Below are positions 1-8,806 of a DNA stretch of 64,000 nt, piece after piece. Location of the stretch: NCBI GenBank assembly GCA_947475165.1, contig CANJLD010000010.1, positions 81,177 to 145,176 of the forward strand, given 5' to 3'. Position numbers and translations under genes: made by a program. Numbering within the stretch: position 1 is the stretch's first letter; each line of letters begins with the position of its first letter. Source of the DNA: Bacteroidota bacterium (GTDB lineage Bacteria > Bacteroidota > Bacteroidia > Chitinophagales > LD1). The notes below the pieces were generated by a model. That model searched no databases. It was not told the origin of the DNA and worked only from the letters and a program-made list of their open reading frames with translations.

Positions 1-1
1 T

Positions 2-1429
2 TGGAAATTTGCTGAAGTTTGTTTTCCGAACACCTGCCTTACAAAAGCTAAAGCGTATGCCAGCGCAATTATTCGCAACACTTCAAAACAGAAGAAAACA
101 TTTTACGTACGCTTGTTCTATCAGAATACTACGTATTGGTTTCCTACCGATAGCAGCATTGACTTAACCGGTGAAGATTATCTGGATAATTATTACGGGG
201 CATCTTCAATTGTTTTGGTTGAAGTGAATGCCGAAGATTCTGCTGCGGTTAAAATTCCATACACTATCGGTATGAATCCGAAGAATGAATTTGATGTTGA
301 TTATTCAAAAGACCCTGCGCGTTCAGGCAACTACGAATTTATCTTGCTGGCTAAAGACGAAAAAGATGATTTGCTGCTGAACGAAAACCTTGATTTGAAA
401 AAGACAAACCCGTTTGCCGAAGTAAAGCGCGATGAATTAAAAAATGCAGGAAACAAATATTTCAATTACACTTCATACGTTGGCTCACACCATTTCAAAT
501 TCATCTTTCTCGATGAATTCTTTGACGATGTAAACGATATAACTCCGAATCATATTTACATTCCCAAAGACGGCAAAGAGAAACCACTCTGCGATACCTG
601 CACCGGTTGGTACAGAGCGATTATTAATGAAAATTGGAACGTAAAAGAATTCTTTGAAGGCTATATTCATAAAGCAGGTTTCGTAAAAGCCGACTATGGA
701 ATTAAAAAAGAAAATTGCAAAATTGATACAAACGGAGTAACGCTTACTATTCCAAAATCGCGCAGAGGCGATTACAAAAAAACATGGGGCGAGTTTCTTT
801 TCGGGCAATCTATTAAATACGGACACCTCACTGTTCGCGCAAAGTTCTCGCACATGATGACCAAATACGGTGGCGCAAATGGCATTGTCCATAATCTTTG
901 GCTTAATCAGCGCGACCATGATGATGTTGATACTACAAACCCTTACCACACACTCCGCAATGGCAGTGGCAAGCAGCCCTACGAAATTGATTTTGAAATA
1001 TGGAGTTCCACTCCTCTTGACGAATCAACTTTTTGGAACAACAAATGCTTTATCAATTATTCTATTGTTGATTATATGCGCGATGCAAATGTTCAGTTAA
1101 AACCCGGTGAACAAAAGAAAGCGGGCAACTACGAAATTGAACGCTACAACCAGCGGCAGGCAAGTGTTATAGGGAAAGAATTTGAACGCGATTACTTCAA
1201 TTATTTTCACACTTACGAATTGTATTGGTATCCCGATAAAGTTCGATTCTTAGTTGATGGCTACGAACAAGCTGTGATTACAAAAGATATGGCAAAGATT
1301 CCCGACAAGTATATGTTCTTGTGGATTGGCTCACCGATGTATCAGGATGGCACTTATTTCCTGCAATCGGATATTCCGTTTCTAAAACACGATAAGCAAA
1401 CGATAGTTGATTATATCCGTATTGATTAA
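2..1429 (+). CDS. GH16-family glycoside hydrolase, 5' end outside window
   Basis: The reading frame is open from base 2, so the start lies upstream of the window and the TTG at 113 is not a real start. The catalytic signature EIDFE (bases 983-997) matches the E-[ILV]-D-x-E motif of GH16 endo-beta-glucanases, where the two glutamates are nucleophile and acid/base. Around it are the usual lectin-like sandwich segments: HTYELYWYPDKVRFLVDG and a C-terminal MFLWIGSP ... VDYIRI strand. The roughly 190 residues before the catalytic region look like an extra beta-rich domain. Substrate (laminarin, agar, carrageenan or other) cannot be told. The family assignment is good; the missing N-terminus hides any signal peptide. 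Confidence 0.75.
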   Translation, partial: WKFAEVCFPNTCLTKAKAYASAIIRNTSKQKKTFYVRLFYQNTTYWFPTDSSIDLTGEDYLDNYYGASSIVLVEVNAEDSAAVKIPYTIGMNPKNEFDVDYSKDPARSGNYEFILLAKDEKDDLLLNENLDLKKTNPFAEVKRDELKNAGNKYFNYTSYVGSHHFKFIFLDEFFDDVNDITPNHIYIPKDGKEKPLCDTCTGWYRAIINENWNVKEFFEGYIHKAGFVKADYGIKKENCKIDTNGVTLTIPKSRRGDYKKTWGEFLFGQSIKYGHLTVRAKFSHMMTKYGGANGIVHNLWLNQRDHDDVDTTNPYHTLRNGSGKQPYEIDFEIWSSTPLDESTFWNNKCFINYSIVDYMRDANVQLKPGEQKKAGNYEIERYNQRQASVIGKEFERDYFNYFHTYELYWYPDKVRFLVDGYEQAVITKDMAKIPDKYMFLWIGSPMYQDGTYFLQSDIPFLKHDKQTIVDYIRID

Positions 1430-1437
1430 CGACTATT

Positions 1438-3564
1438 TCAATCAAACTTCACCACCTTAAATTCAGTTCTTCGGTTTACTGAATGTTCTGAATCTGTGCA
1501 AGGCACATAGTCCACACATTTGTTACGAATTTTTTCTTCGCCATAACCAATGGCTATCAGGTGCGTTTTATCAACTCCATGCGTAAACAGATAATCAACA
1601 CAGGCACTGGCACGCTCGGCTGAAAGCACCATGTTGTAAGTGCCATCGCCTCGTGAATCGGTATGCGCACTTAACTCTACCTGAATATCAGGGAAGGCCT
1701 TCATCGCCTTAACTACTTTATCTAAATCTGCAGCTGCGGCTGGTCTGATTTTATTGCTGCCATATTCAAAATAAACATTAGGCAGGTCGAAGATGATACT
1801 GCTGTTGTAAAATGTAAGCTGAACTTTTTCGCTTATCGGAGTAGAGGGAGTAAAGCCCATGGTAGAGATAGTTTTAATAAACTTATCGTAAACCCCATCC
1901 TGTCCGTTCAGTTTCTTTACCACCTTTAAATCATACTCCTGCTCGGGATATAAATCAAACTTTACCATTCCGTTGACATCGCTTTTTTGTTCTATTACCT
2001 CACCGGTGTTTTTATTGATAAGAAAAGCAGTAGCTCCTTCCAACTGTCCTCCGTCTTTTTGCGATACATCTACTATCAAATCAATACCGCCACGGGGTTC
2101 AAGCGCAATAACTTTACGGTCGTTGCCGGTTGGGTTTGCTGTAATGGTGCCGCTGTATTTAGTAAAGCCGTCTTTAGTGGCTTCCAGTTTATACGAAGTA
2201 CCGGGTATAAGATTAAAAACAAATTCACCTTTAGCATTAGTGCGAACGCGTTTCATACCTCCGGTTTTAGAAATAAGCGACACTATTACGCTGTCTGTTG
2301 CCGTTCTTGTTTTTGCGTTCACCACCATTCCTTTAACCGGTTCCGCAATTCGCTTAAACTTATAAATATCATCGCCCCCAACTCCTCCGGTGCGGTTACT
2401 TACTAAAAAGCCATTCCTGCTGGTTTCATCGGTTACATAGCCAAAATCATCGGCTGCAGAATTAGCCGTAGCTCCAAGATTTTGCACATTTCCCCAACCG
2501 GTACCGGTTGATGTGACAGAGTAAATATCCAGTCCGCCAAGCCCAACGCGACTGTCGGAAGAAAAATAAAGTGTGCCATCATCGGCAATAAATGGAAACA
2601 TTTCGCTGCCCGGTGTATTCACTTCGCTGCCCGCATTAACCGGTGCGCTCCATCCGGTTTCGCTTTTAATGCTTACATAAATATCTGTCTCGCCCAGCGA
2701 GCCCGGTCTATCGCTACTGAAATAAAGCTTGCTTCCGTCTTTTGACAGCGAAGGGTGCGTTACATTAAAACTATCGTTGTTAAGTGGCAGCGGCTTAATG
2801 TTTACCCACTTGTTTTTCTTCGCATCAAAATCGGCATGGTATAAACCAAGCTTGCGCACACCATCCGGTCCCTTCCTTTTATAATTGGTGCGGGTAAATA
2901 TCATTTCCTTTCCATCGCGGCTAAAAGTGGCGGGGCCATCATTCAAACGCTTGTTTATTTTCCCTTTTATTTTTTCCGGTGTTACTGTTTCACCGGCAGC
3001 GGCACTTTGCTGCTGATACAAATCGAAATAGCCGGAAGTATTGCCTCTGTCTGACGCAAAAACAAGTCTGCCATTATTGTAAGAAGGACCAATTTCTGAA
3101 CCGGCAGAATTATCGGGCAAAATGTTTAGCTCATAAATTTTTGAATCTTTTGCCAATGGCAAAACATCTTCTTCAAAATTTTTAAACTCGGTAGCGCGTT
3201 GGTCAGTAGGGGCTGCTGCTGCAAAACTTTGGTAGGCAGCATCGGCTTCGGTATACTTTCCGTTTATGCGCAGCAACTGCGCATAGTAAAATTTGCAAAC
3301 AGGTTTTGCCTGCGGGTTTGCAATAAGCACTTTATATATGGCTTCAGCACTCGTAAAATCTTGCAGCATGGTAAATGCGTTTGCCAGTTTTTCCAGGGCG
3401 GCTATATCATTGGCATCTTTATCTACCGCTTTTTTATACATGGCAGCGGCTTTTTCAAACCGGGAACTACGCATTAGTTTATCGCCCTTTTGCACATAAC
3501 CGGTTTGTGCAACAGCCGATAAAACAGCAAGAACAAATAAAAGCAGTAAGCAAAAACGGTTCAT
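1438..3564 (-). CDS. TPR / PD40 propeller / CRD / OmpA protein, PorE-like
   Basis: The start is taken at 3564, where MNRFCLLLLFVLAV forms a signal peptide; the 21 upstream residues in the open frame are not signal-like. The order is: N-terminal TPR-like helices (QKGDKLMRSSRFEKAAAMYKKA), a WD40/PD40 propeller with repeated SKDGSKLYFSSDRPG-type blades, a carboxypeptidase-regulatory-like beta domain, then a C-terminal OmpA peptidoglycan-binding domain (ELSAHTDSRGDGTYN, LSAERA, IGYGE, NRRTEF). This is the architecture and length of PorE, the type IX secretion protein thought to tie the machine to peptidoglycan, but Bacteroidota carry several paralogues of this build. I call it PorE-like and not PorE. 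It is convergent with the GH16 gene, eight bases apart. Confidence 0.82.
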   Translation of the reverse strand: MNRFCLLLLFVLAVLSAVAQTGYVQKGDKLMRSSRFEKAAAMYKKAVDKDANDIAALEKLANAFTMLQDFTSAEAIYKVLIANPQAKPVCKFYYAQLLRINGKYTEADAAYQSFAAAAPTDQRATEFKNFEEDVLPLAKDSKIYELNILPDNSAGSEIGPSYNNGRLVFASDRGNTSGYFDLYQQQSAAAGETVTPEKIKGKINKRLNDGPATFSRDGKEMIFTRTNYKRKGPDGVRKLGLYHADFDAKKNKWVNIKPLPLNNDSFNVTHPSLSKDGSKLYFSSDRPGSLGETDIYVSIKSETGWSAPVNAGSEVNTPGSEMFPFIADDGTLYFSSDSRVGLGGLDIYSVTSTGTGWGNVQNLGATANSAADDFGYVTDETSRNGFLVSNRTGGVGGDDIYKFKRIAEPVKGMVVNAKTRTATDSVIVSLISKTGGMKRVRTNAKGEFVFNLIPGTSYKLEATKDGFTKYSGTITANPTGNDRKVIALEPRGGIDLIVDVSQKDGGQLEGATAFLINKNTGEVIEQKSDVNGMVKFDLYPEQEYDLKVVKKLNGQDGVYDKFIKTISTMGFTPSTPISEKVQLTFYNSSIIFDLPNVYFEYGSNKIRPAAAADLDKVVKAMKAFPDIQVELSAHTDSRGDGTYNMVLSAERASACVDYLFTHGVDKTHLIAIGYGEEKIRNKCVDYVPCTDSEHSVNRRTEFKVVKFD

Positions 3565-3647
3565 ACAAAACATTTGATGATGAAAATAAATATTCTGCCA
3601 AATGTAAATTGAAACCGCTAAGAACAAAACAGCAACTTAGTTTGCCT

Positions 3648-4373
3648 TTATGCCCTCATGCCGCTCAACAACCTGCGAATGGAGATGAGGTGTAGCAACA
3701 AAGCAAATGGCACTACAAAAGCAGGAAGCCATATAAAAGGAAAACTGAACACCACAGTATTGGCAGGTTCGTTCATAAAATAACGAAACGGATAGGGCGT
3801 AGAGAGAATAGCAACTGCTACAATGTTTATCAGGAGCAGCAGCCCTGCAAAATTCCAAACCAACGCTACTTTAGGCGACCATGTTTTCTTTACAAAACAG
3901 TAGTAAGCAATAAACGGAGCGGTAATGCCTACGAGTATATCGAAGTTGCGTCCTTCAAAAGTCATTTGCACCGGTATTACATTGTAGCGGTAAAGTAGCC
4001 ACAGAATGAACTCCATTAATATGCGGAAGCTTTGCAGGTAAACCAGCCAGAAATTGTTGTAATGCTCGTTAAGGTCGTGAAACTGTTTGGAATAAAAGAG
4101 AACTAAGAAAAACACAAGTGGCGGAATAACCACCAATAACAAACGCGGTGGCATAGCGGTAAAATCATGAAGCAAGCCCGATGATGCAATAAGCAGGGTA
4201 AAGGTGAGCCACACTAAAACAACTACAATGGCAGATACAAAATTATTCCTTTGCTCCTCCGCAGAAAGGCTCGCTCTTTGGCTGCTTACATAAACCGCTA
4301 TTAAAATTAAGAAGGCAATGGCGAATACCAGCGAAATGAAAAGCGCGGAGATGTGTAAAGGTATTGACTGCAT
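3648..4373 (-). CDS. Unrecognised polytopic membrane protein
   Basis: A 241-residue protein with about six or seven hydrophobic segments spread along its length, beginning with a helix at residues 9-29 (SALFISLVFAIAFLILIAVY). It has no signal peptide and no soluble domain. I see no catalytic motif. It lies 47 bases from the next gene upstream on the same strand, another membrane protein, so the two may be co-transcribed. A conserved-hypothetical integral membrane protein is the most that can be said. Confidence 0.6.
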   Translation of the reverse strand: MQSIPLHISALFISLVFAIAFLILIAVYVSSQRASLSAEEQRNNFVSAIVVVLVWLTFTLLIASSGLLHDFTAMPPRLLLVVIPPLVFFLVLFYSKQFHDLNEHYNNFWLVYLQSFRILMEFILWLLYRYNVIPVQMTFEGRNFDILVGITAPFIAYYCFVKKTWSPKVALVWNFAGLLLLINIVAVAILSTPYPFRYFMNEPANTVVFSFPFIWLPAFVVPFALLLHLISIRRLLSGMRA

Positions 4374-4420
4374 TTATTTCAAAATCTTACGTTCAAAAGT
4401 AGGAGCAAAAAACTCATCCA

Positions 4421-5113
4421 TCAAGCGGAGTTGTCCACTTGATTTTTTGCAATGTTGTGTATTTGCGAAATGTCAAAGTCTTTCAAAAGCAGGTCTAAAT
4501 AAATTTTGATAACAACAAAAATAACCAGCACCGGATAGCCGTTGCCGGTTACACTAAAAATAAAACCACCTACTATAACCACCAACTGTTGCACAAAAAT
4601 ACGCGGATAGGGTTCAAACATTTGTTCTGCCATAGTTCGCTTAGTGTATTTGCCGTTAAGAATAAAATCATTTACAAAACCCAATGCATTGTTTACTACA
4701 AAAGCTACTAATGCAATGTTGTAAGAGTCTTTCTGCATAAGAGATAAAATAACCTGCATTACTACAGCAGGTCCGAATGAAGAACCTGCACCCACACTGC
4801 CTGAAAAGAAAATGGCAAGCTGTATGAACACAAAAAAGAAATAGTGAACAACAAAAAATGGAATCATTGCCAGACCGGTTACACCGGTTTCATCGGGCTT
4901 GGGCGGCAAACCGTAGTAATACACCGCAACCATTCTGAACACATTGAACCCGCCCACCACAATAGTTTCCAGCGCATAGCAAATGAATACACTTTCGGGT
5001 TTCCAGTTTAAAAACAAAACACCCAGGAAAGGGAAAAGGTTCCAGAGAATAACCGGAATAGAGTTCTTGTCAAGTTTTGGTTTGTAAGAAATAAGAAGCT
5101 TAGGTTGCTCCAT
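4421..5113 (-). CDS. DUF6498-like membrane protein
   Basis: A 230-residue protein with about five or six transmembrane helices. The opening WNLFPFLGVLFLNW ... YALETIVVGGFNVFRM fits the pattern of DUF6498 proteins (a helix, a W/E motif, then an N-x-x-R-M segment). The function of the family is unknown. It starts three bases downstream of the lyase stop at 5117, so the lyase, this gene and possibly 3648-4373 form a short minus-strand operon. The family name is from memory of the motif pattern and is less sure than the membrane topology. Confidence 0.6.
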   Translation of the reverse strand: MEQPKLLISYKPKLDKNSIPVILWNLFPFLGVLFLNWKPESVFICYALETIVVGGFNVFRMVAVYYYGLPPKPDETGVTGLAMIPFFVVHYFFFVFIQLAIFFSGSVGAGSSFGPAVVMQVILSLMQKDSYNIALVAFVVNNALGFVNDFILNGKYTKRTMAEQMFEPYPRIFVQQLVVIVGGFIFSVTGNGYPVLVIFVVIKIYLDLLLKDFDISQIHNIAKNQVDNSA

Positions 5114-5116
5114 ACT

Positions 5117-5986
5117 TTAGTGTTGTGCAGGAAACACCGAATTAGCTTCCCTGAATGCTTCATCAAATGCAGTAAGGCTGAAATTTTCTCCCAATTGTTC
5201 AACAGAAAAATAGTTGAGCAGGTTTTCGGTAGGCATATTGCCAATCAAATCATCTTTTGCCATAGGGCAACCGCCATAGCCTTTAATTACCGAATCGAAC
5301 CTGCGGCAACCGTTATCGTAAGCGGTTTCAATTTTTTCTTTCCAGTTATAAGGGGCGGTGTGCAGGTGCACTCCTATTTCAAATTTAGGGAAGACGGGAA
5401 TAAGCGTTGAAAACAGATACTGAATAATTTTCGGCTCTGCCACACCAACAGTATCGCTGAGCATAAACGTTTTTACATCAAGCACCGAAAGCTTTTCCAC
5501 CCACTGCTCCACTATCTGCGGACTGTAGTCATCGCCATAGGTATTGCCGAATGCCATGCTGATGTAGATAATCAGTTCTTTGTTGTGGTGGTCGGTGAGT
5601 TGTTTAATTCTTTTTACGCGCTCTACCGATTCGGCAATGGTTGAATTGGCATTGCGCTTTTGAAAAGTTTCAGAAACCGAGAACGGAAAACCAAGCGAAT
5701 CTATCTGCGGAAACGCACAGGCATCTTTAGCCCCGCGCTCGTTGGCAATTATGGCAATCAGTTTCGATTTGGTACTGCTTAAATCAAGCCCGTCAAGCAC
5801 CCGCGCGGTGTCTGCCATTTGCGGAATAATTTCAGGCGAAACAAAACTGCCGAAATCAAGCGCATAGTAACCTACCTTAAGCAGTTTGTTGATGTAAGAG
5901 ATTTTCTTTTCGGTATGTATAAACTGCCGGATGCCCTGCATAGCATCGCGCGGACATTCAATAAGCTTTACCGGTTCTTTACGCAC
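5117..5986 (-). CDS. Hydroxymethylglutaryl-CoA lyase
   Basis: A 289-residue TIM-barrel protein of the HMGL-like/isopropylmalate synthase superfamily. It has the N-terminal ECPRDAMQ motif (the R-D pair binds the metal and CoA ester) and the C-terminal GYGGCPMAKDD loop, whose cysteine is catalytic in HMG-CoA lyases. The GVHLHT strand carries metal-binding histidines. The reaction is cleavage of HMG-CoA to acetoacetate and acetyl-CoA, usually the end of leucine breakdown, which fits an organism that also carries the acyl-CoA dehydrogenase at 14.2 kb. The start is GTG at 5986: a stop codon lies one codon upstream in frame, and the first catalytic motif follows within 12 residues. Confidence 0.83.
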   Translation of the reverse strand: MRKEPVKLIECPRDAMQGIRQFIHTEKKISYINKLLKVGYYALDFGSFVSPEIIPQMADTARVLDGLDLSSTKSKLIAIIANERGAKDACAFPQIDSLGFPFSVSETFQKRNANSTIAESVERVKRIKQLTDHHNKELIIYISMAFGNTYGDDYSPQIVEQWVEKLSVLDVKTFMLSDTVGVAEPKIIQYLFSTLIPVFPKFEIGVHLHTAPYNWKEKIETAYDNGCRRFDSVIKGYGGCPMAKDDLIGNMPTENLLNYFSVEQLGENFSLTAFDEAFREANSVFPAQH

Positions 5987-6142
5987 GGTTCAAACCTAAG
6001 AAAAATTGCCAATTGGCAAGTTGCCACAAAGCCCGCTTTGTAATACAAGTCGCGCTTTGAAATTTATTTCCAGTTCTTGCAATTTTTCTTGCCTTTCGTT
6101 CGTCCATCTCCGAAACCTTTTAAACCCACACCTGTAAAAGAT

Positions 6143-7087
6143 ATGATGAAGCTTGGTATACGCATTAAATGGCAACTATTAAGAACCCGTCTTTATCTTG
6201 AGCGTTTACACCCGCGTATGTTCTTCCTACCGGTTGTTGTATTTCTGCTCTCCACACTTTCGCTTACGCTGTATTACACGCTTTTTCAATACACCGCCTT
6301 CTGGCAACACTGGAGCGAAGCCAACGGCAACGCTTTCCACTTTTGCGAAATGAACCACATGGATGAACTGGTTCGTCAACCGGCAAACACCTGGAGCAAC
6401 CTCGGTTTCTTTTTAGTCGGACTGTTTACCCTTACGCTTGGCATACACGATTTAAAATATTCGGAGCGAAAGAAATCCGATAACTTTCTTGTTCGTTACC
6501 CGGTGTTCTCTATCATGTTCGGGGTTTCTTCCATCTATCTTTTTATCGGCAGCTTCTTTTTTCATGCTTCGCTTACCGAGTTTTTTCAGAAGCTGGACCA
6601 AACCGGCATGTGTTCGGTAGTAGTAATGGTGCTGGTTTTTAATTTCTACAAAATATTTCCGCTCATCCGCATTAAAGGCAAATACAAAAGCTCACACGCT
6701 ATCATGATTGCCTTCGGCATGGGCTTGAACTACCTAATCTATTCTTCGCTATATAAAATCAATATCAATATCCTTTTCCCATCGCTGGTGTTGTTTGTGT
6801 TTTTAACCAGTTGCTATTACCTGCTTTTTATAAGTAAGGAACATTACTTTACAAATTACCTGTGGGCAGGCGTTTCTATTCTTGTTCTGTCCAGCACTAT
6901 CTGGATTCTCGACCGCACCAGCGTGGTATGCAACCCTACAAGCATTTTTCAGGGACATGCCTTGTGGCATATTTTTAATGCGGCAAGCATCCTGTTTATT
7001 TATCTCTACTACCGCTCAGGTGTTGCCCCTCTCCAAAAAGTGATTGTGGCTAAAGAAGAAAGAAGGGCACTCCGCAGAGGAGAATGA
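6143..7087 (+). CDS. Ceramidase-like membrane hydrolase (CREST superfamily)
   Basis: An integral membrane protein of about 314 residues with roughly seven hydrophobic helices. Its conserved motifs match alkaline ceramidases and other CREST proteins: FCEMNH ... ANTWSNLGFFLVG after the first helix, then GSFFFHASL ... KLDQTGM, then HALWHIF near the C-terminus. In the family the FHaS histidine and the H-x3-H pair bind zinc, and the aspartate of LDxxxM acts in catalysis. The likely reaction is hydrolysis of an amide-linked lipid in the membrane. Bacteroidota make dihydroceramides, so a ceramide is plausible, but the substrate is inferred. The open frame continues upstream to a TTG at 6077; ATG at 6143 is preferred. 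Confidence 0.7.
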   Translation: MMKLGIRIKWQLLRTRLYLERLHPRMFFLPVVVFLLSTLSLTLYYTLFQYTAFWQHWSEANGNAFHFCEMNHMDELVRQPANTWSNLGFFLVGLFTLTLGIHDLKYSERKKSDNFLVRYPVFSIMFGVSSIYLFIGSFFFHASLTEFFQKLDQTGMCSVVVMVLVFNFYKIFPLIRIKGKYKSSHAIMIAFGMGLNYLIYSSLYKININILFPSLVLFVFLTSCYYLLFISKEHYFTNYLWAGVSILVLSSTIWILDRTSVVCNPTSIFQGHALWHIFNAASILFIYLYYRSGVAPLQKVIVAKEERRALRRGE

Positions 7088-7867
7088 ATAGTTGTGTAAA
7101 GCAGCCCAACCCTTTAAGGTAACTGAATATTAGTTTGTACCTTTTTTGACCCTATACAAGACCTTTTATAGTTTCTACATCTTCACACACCTGCAATCCT
7201 CTAAGTATTCCTTTTGGCTGAACTGGATTAGAAGAAGGCGAACGGGAAACTGTAACATATCTAATCAAGCGAAATACTGTATCGGGAACTTTCCCGAGGC
7301 ACTAAATGGAGTGAAATACTGTGTCGGGAACTTTCCCATGATACCAAATGGAGAGAAATACTGTGTCGGGAACTTTCCCGAAGCACCAAATGGAGAGAAA
7401 TACTGTGTCGGGAACTTTCCCGAAGCACCAAATGGAGAGAAATACTGTGTCGGGAACTTTCCCGAAGCACTAAATGGAGAGAAATACTGTGACGCACGTT
7501 CGTGTGTTGCACTAAACCGAGAGAAATGATGCGACACACGAGCGCGGAGTGGAATAAACCGAGAGAAATAATGCGACACACGAGCACAGAGTGGAATAAA
7601 CTAAGGGAAATAGTGCAGTCAACGAGCGCGGAAAGGAGTATTTCCGCCTTTGGTTGGTGTTATAGGCTCTCGTCACCAACAAACAATGCTCCGCTCGTCC
7701 TCATCTGTAGCCAACCCGAGCCTGGCTGACGAGGATGCCATTACCACAGCGTTTGTAACGCTTGTGTCACGGCACAACCTCCGCCTCGGCATTCTATGAT
7801 AGTTAAGTCATACCGGGCAAAATAGAAAGGGTTTCACTTCTTCCTTTATCATTCTCATATTCGCACA
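7088..7867. other. 780-bp gene-free stretch with a tandem array and hairpins
   Basis: No credible gene on either strand. The open frames at 7146-7529 (+) and 7261-7587 (-) are only the 42-bp repeat read in frame (42 is a multiple of three). The stretch holds the array (7271-7640), then a small hairpin GCGGAAA/TTTCCGC (7628-7647), then a longer-loop inverted repeat TTTGGTTGGTG/CACCAACAAA (7649-7683). The last 180 bases before lplA show nothing I can name. Confidence 0.75.
7271..7640. repeat. 42-bp tandem array with palindromic core (array 1)
   Basis: Nine unit starts at 7271, 7313, 7355, 7397, 7439, 7481, 7523, 7565 and 7607, each exactly 42 bases apart, marked by GAAATA or a close variant. 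Units 1-5 carry a core TCGGGAA-CT-TTCCCGA at offsets +11 to +26 (unit 2 has a damaged right arm). Unit 6 has different arms, ACGCACG-TT-CGTGTGT, at the same offsets. Units 7-9 form a second subtype with GCGACACACGAG and a weak core. There are no unique spacers, so this is not CRISPR. It ends in a gene-free region upstream of lplA. Confidence 0.9.
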
Positions 7868-8800
7868 GTGACCTTAGTTGACAACCGCAACACATCCAAC
7901 CCTTACCTTAATCTTGCCATCGAAGAATTCCTCATTCGCCATGCCAATTGCAGTGAACTGGATTATCTCCTGCTTTACATCAACCAGCCCTGTATAGTTC
8001 TCGGAAAGAACCAAAGTATTTATAAGGAAGTAAACTTTGAATTTCTAAGAAACAAAAAACTGCAACTTTGCCGCAGAATATCCGGTGGCGGAACGGTTTA
8101 CCAGGATAAGGGAAACCTGTCCTTCAGCTTTATCTCTAAGTTTTCGGAACAGAAAATAAATAACTACAAGCTATTCAATCAACCGGTGGTAGATGCATTA
8201 ATGAAGATTGGTGTAAATGCCGAAATGGATGAACGCAACAACATTTTGTGTAACGCCCGCTTGAATGACGAAGTCGGACAGGGCAAAAAGATTTCAGGCA
8301 ACGCACAATTCACCAACCGCACTAACATCATCAGCCACGGCACACTTTTGTTCGATGCCGATTTGGATGTATTACGAAGCTGCTTAAAGGAGAATAACTT
8401 CAAAGTAGAATCAAAAGCAGTGAGTTCCGTCCGCAGTTCGGTAATGAACATAAAAGAGGTAACCGGTCAGGTTTCATCAACAGAAGCATTGAAAGATTAT
8501 TTGCACAAAGAATTGAAAGCGGAAAAACTTCTACAGTTTACAGAAGAAGAATGGAACACCATTCAGAAAAGCGCAGCAGATAAATTCAAATCGTTTGAAT
8601 GGGTTTATGGAAGAAGCCCGGTGACAAAGATTGTGAAAGGAGAAATAGAGATTGAAGTGGAAGAAGGAATAATTACAGAAATCAGAAATCAGAAATCAGA
8701 AATCAGAAATTTGATTGGAACGAGGTACGAATTCAATGCAATAAAAAAAGCGTTGGAGAATGTTCCCAACGCTTCTGAATTATTAGCTGCTTTGTTTTAG
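7868..8800 (+). CDS. lplA: Lipoate--protein ligase A
   Basis: A 310-residue ligase that attaches lipoate, via lipoyl-AMP, to the E2 and GcvH subunits of 2-oxoacid dehydrogenases and the glycine cleavage system. The N-terminal half has the family signature CRRISGGGTVYQDKGNLSFSF and the lysine region QGKKISGNAQ that contacts the adenylate. The C-terminal half is the small accessory domain. The start is GTG at 7868; no ATG lies early in the frame and homology begins at once. Near the 3' end, five perfect copies of the heptamer CAGAAAT (8676-8710) encode EIRNQKS-type repeats in a surface segment of the accessory domain. Loss or gain of one copy would shift the frame. Confidence 0.88.
   Translation: MTLVDNRNTSNPYLNLAIEEFLIRHANCSELDYLLLYINQPCIVLGKNQSIYKEVNFEFLRNKKLQLCRRISGGGTVYQDKGNLSFSFISKFSEQKINNYKLFNQPVVDALMKIGVNAEMDERNNILCNARLNDEVGQGKKISGNAQFTNRTNIISHGTLLFDADLDVLRSCLKENNFKVESKAVSSVRSSVMNIKEVTGQVSSTEALKDYLHKELKAEKLLQFTEEEWNTIQKSAADKFKSFEWVYGRSPVTKIVKGEIEIEVEEGIITEIRNQKSEIRNLIGTRYEFNAIKKALENVPNASELLAALF
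8676..8710 (+). repeat. Five CAGAAAT heptamers inside lplA
   Basis: Five perfect, uninterrupted copies of a 7-base unit in the coding sequence of the C-terminal domain. Seven is not a multiple of three, so copy-number change by slippage would truncate or alter the last 30 or so residues. The present copy number keeps the gene in frame. Confidence 0.9.
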
Positions 8801-8806
8801 TCAGCT

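Noticed and set aside
7146..7587. Open frames of 104-127 residues on both strands over array 1
   Set aside because: They are the 42-bp repeat translated in frame on both strands (42 is divisible by three), with no promoter, no domain and no similarity to a real protein.
7271..7640. CRISPR array
   Set aside because: Units are contiguous with no unique spacers and there are no cas genes in the window; the same holds for 27606-27890 and 45674-45883.
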